From: an uncultured Christensenella sp.
GTDB taxonomy: Bacteria > Bacillota > Clostridia > Christensenellales > Pumilibacteraceae
Direction: 5' to 3'
NCBI GenBank assembly: GCA_910585955.1
Contig: CAJUGC010000016.1
Coordinates: 1-40,935 of the forward strand
Length of the DNA: 40,935 nt
The stretch's first letter is position 1. Every line of letters begins with the position of its first letter. The notes below the pieces were generated by a model. The model worked only from the letters and a program-made list of their open reading frames with translations. It ran no database searches and was not told the DNA's origin. The translations under genes and the position numbers were made by a program. Below, piece after piece: positions 40,894-40,935 of the stretch.

Positions 40894-40935
40894 GGGATTG
40901 TAGCTCAGCCGGTTAGAGCACACGCCTGTTACGAA
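40894..40935 (+). tRNA. tRNA, 5' part only (cut by the window end)
   Basis: GGGATTG starts an acceptor stem, followed by TA, D-arm GCTC/GAGC with AGCCGGTTA loop, then CACGCCTGTTACGAA at the edge. Read with standard spacing the loop is CTGTTAC (anticodon GTT, Asn), but the visible 3' stem bases do not pair well, so the identity is left open until the rest is seen. Confidence 0.75.

Noticed and set aside
40741..40923. Minus-strand 60-codon frame over the tRNA region
   Set aside because: It is antisense to tRNA-Ala and a partial tRNA; the coding reading comes from tRNA sequence.

Overview
The window looks like chromosome from an uncultured member of the Clostridia (Firmicutes). The basis is the gene content (DUF4364 and TSCPD proteins, a lysine riboswitch ahead of asd-dapA-dapB, a YkvI-type protein, a proofreading-defective PolA, a heterodimeric ABC exporter), strong purine-rich ribosome binding sites, and many textbook sigma-A promoters with 17-base spacers. 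The exact lineage is inference. Coding density is high, and housekeeping genes alternate with genes of unknown role.

Layout. Bases 1-1500 hold the edge of an integrated element: a tyrosine recombinase broken by a frameshift, next to the 3' ends of two tRNA-Leu genes and a partial tRNA-Leu copy. Bases 1595-5429 carry a heterodimeric ABC exporter behind a short leader peptide and an attenuator-like RNA. Bases 5463-9298 are polA-coaE-lytic transglycosylase. A WYL regulator and a small unknown gene diverge from a shared promoter region at 10.3 kb. They are followed by a membrane M28 peptidase, a Sel1 protein, a GH95-like protein that seems to have lost its catalytic residues, and a zinc-ribbon/DUF2007 protein.

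At 17.6-20.7 kb, asd-dapA-dapB (minus strand) makes diaminopimelate and lysine precursors under a lysine riboswitch. Diverging from it is a run of plus-strand genes to 27.0 kb: an M20 deacetylase (possibly N-acetyl-diaminopimelate deacetylase), a membrane protein, a methyltransferase, a large TPR protein, a helical-repeat protein and a YkvI-like transporter. Bases 27.1-29.7 kb encode a complete NMT1/SsuA-type ABC importer on the minus strand behind a foldable leader. valS follows, then a TSCPD/DUF4364 pair, a stretch of about 0.55 kb of non-coding repeats, bioY, class II aldolase (fba), an M29 aminopeptidase, an IrrE-like protein whose HExxH motif has lost its glutamate, gap, three small unknown genes and two tRNAs.

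Points that stand out: the leader-peptide attenuator of the exporter; three promoters whose predicted start falls exactly on the A of ATG, implying leaderless mRNAs; two enzyme-family proteins (GH95, IrrE) without their catalytic residues; and several intergenic inverted-repeat elements. I saw no CRISPR array, no intact insertion sequence and no obvious defence system.
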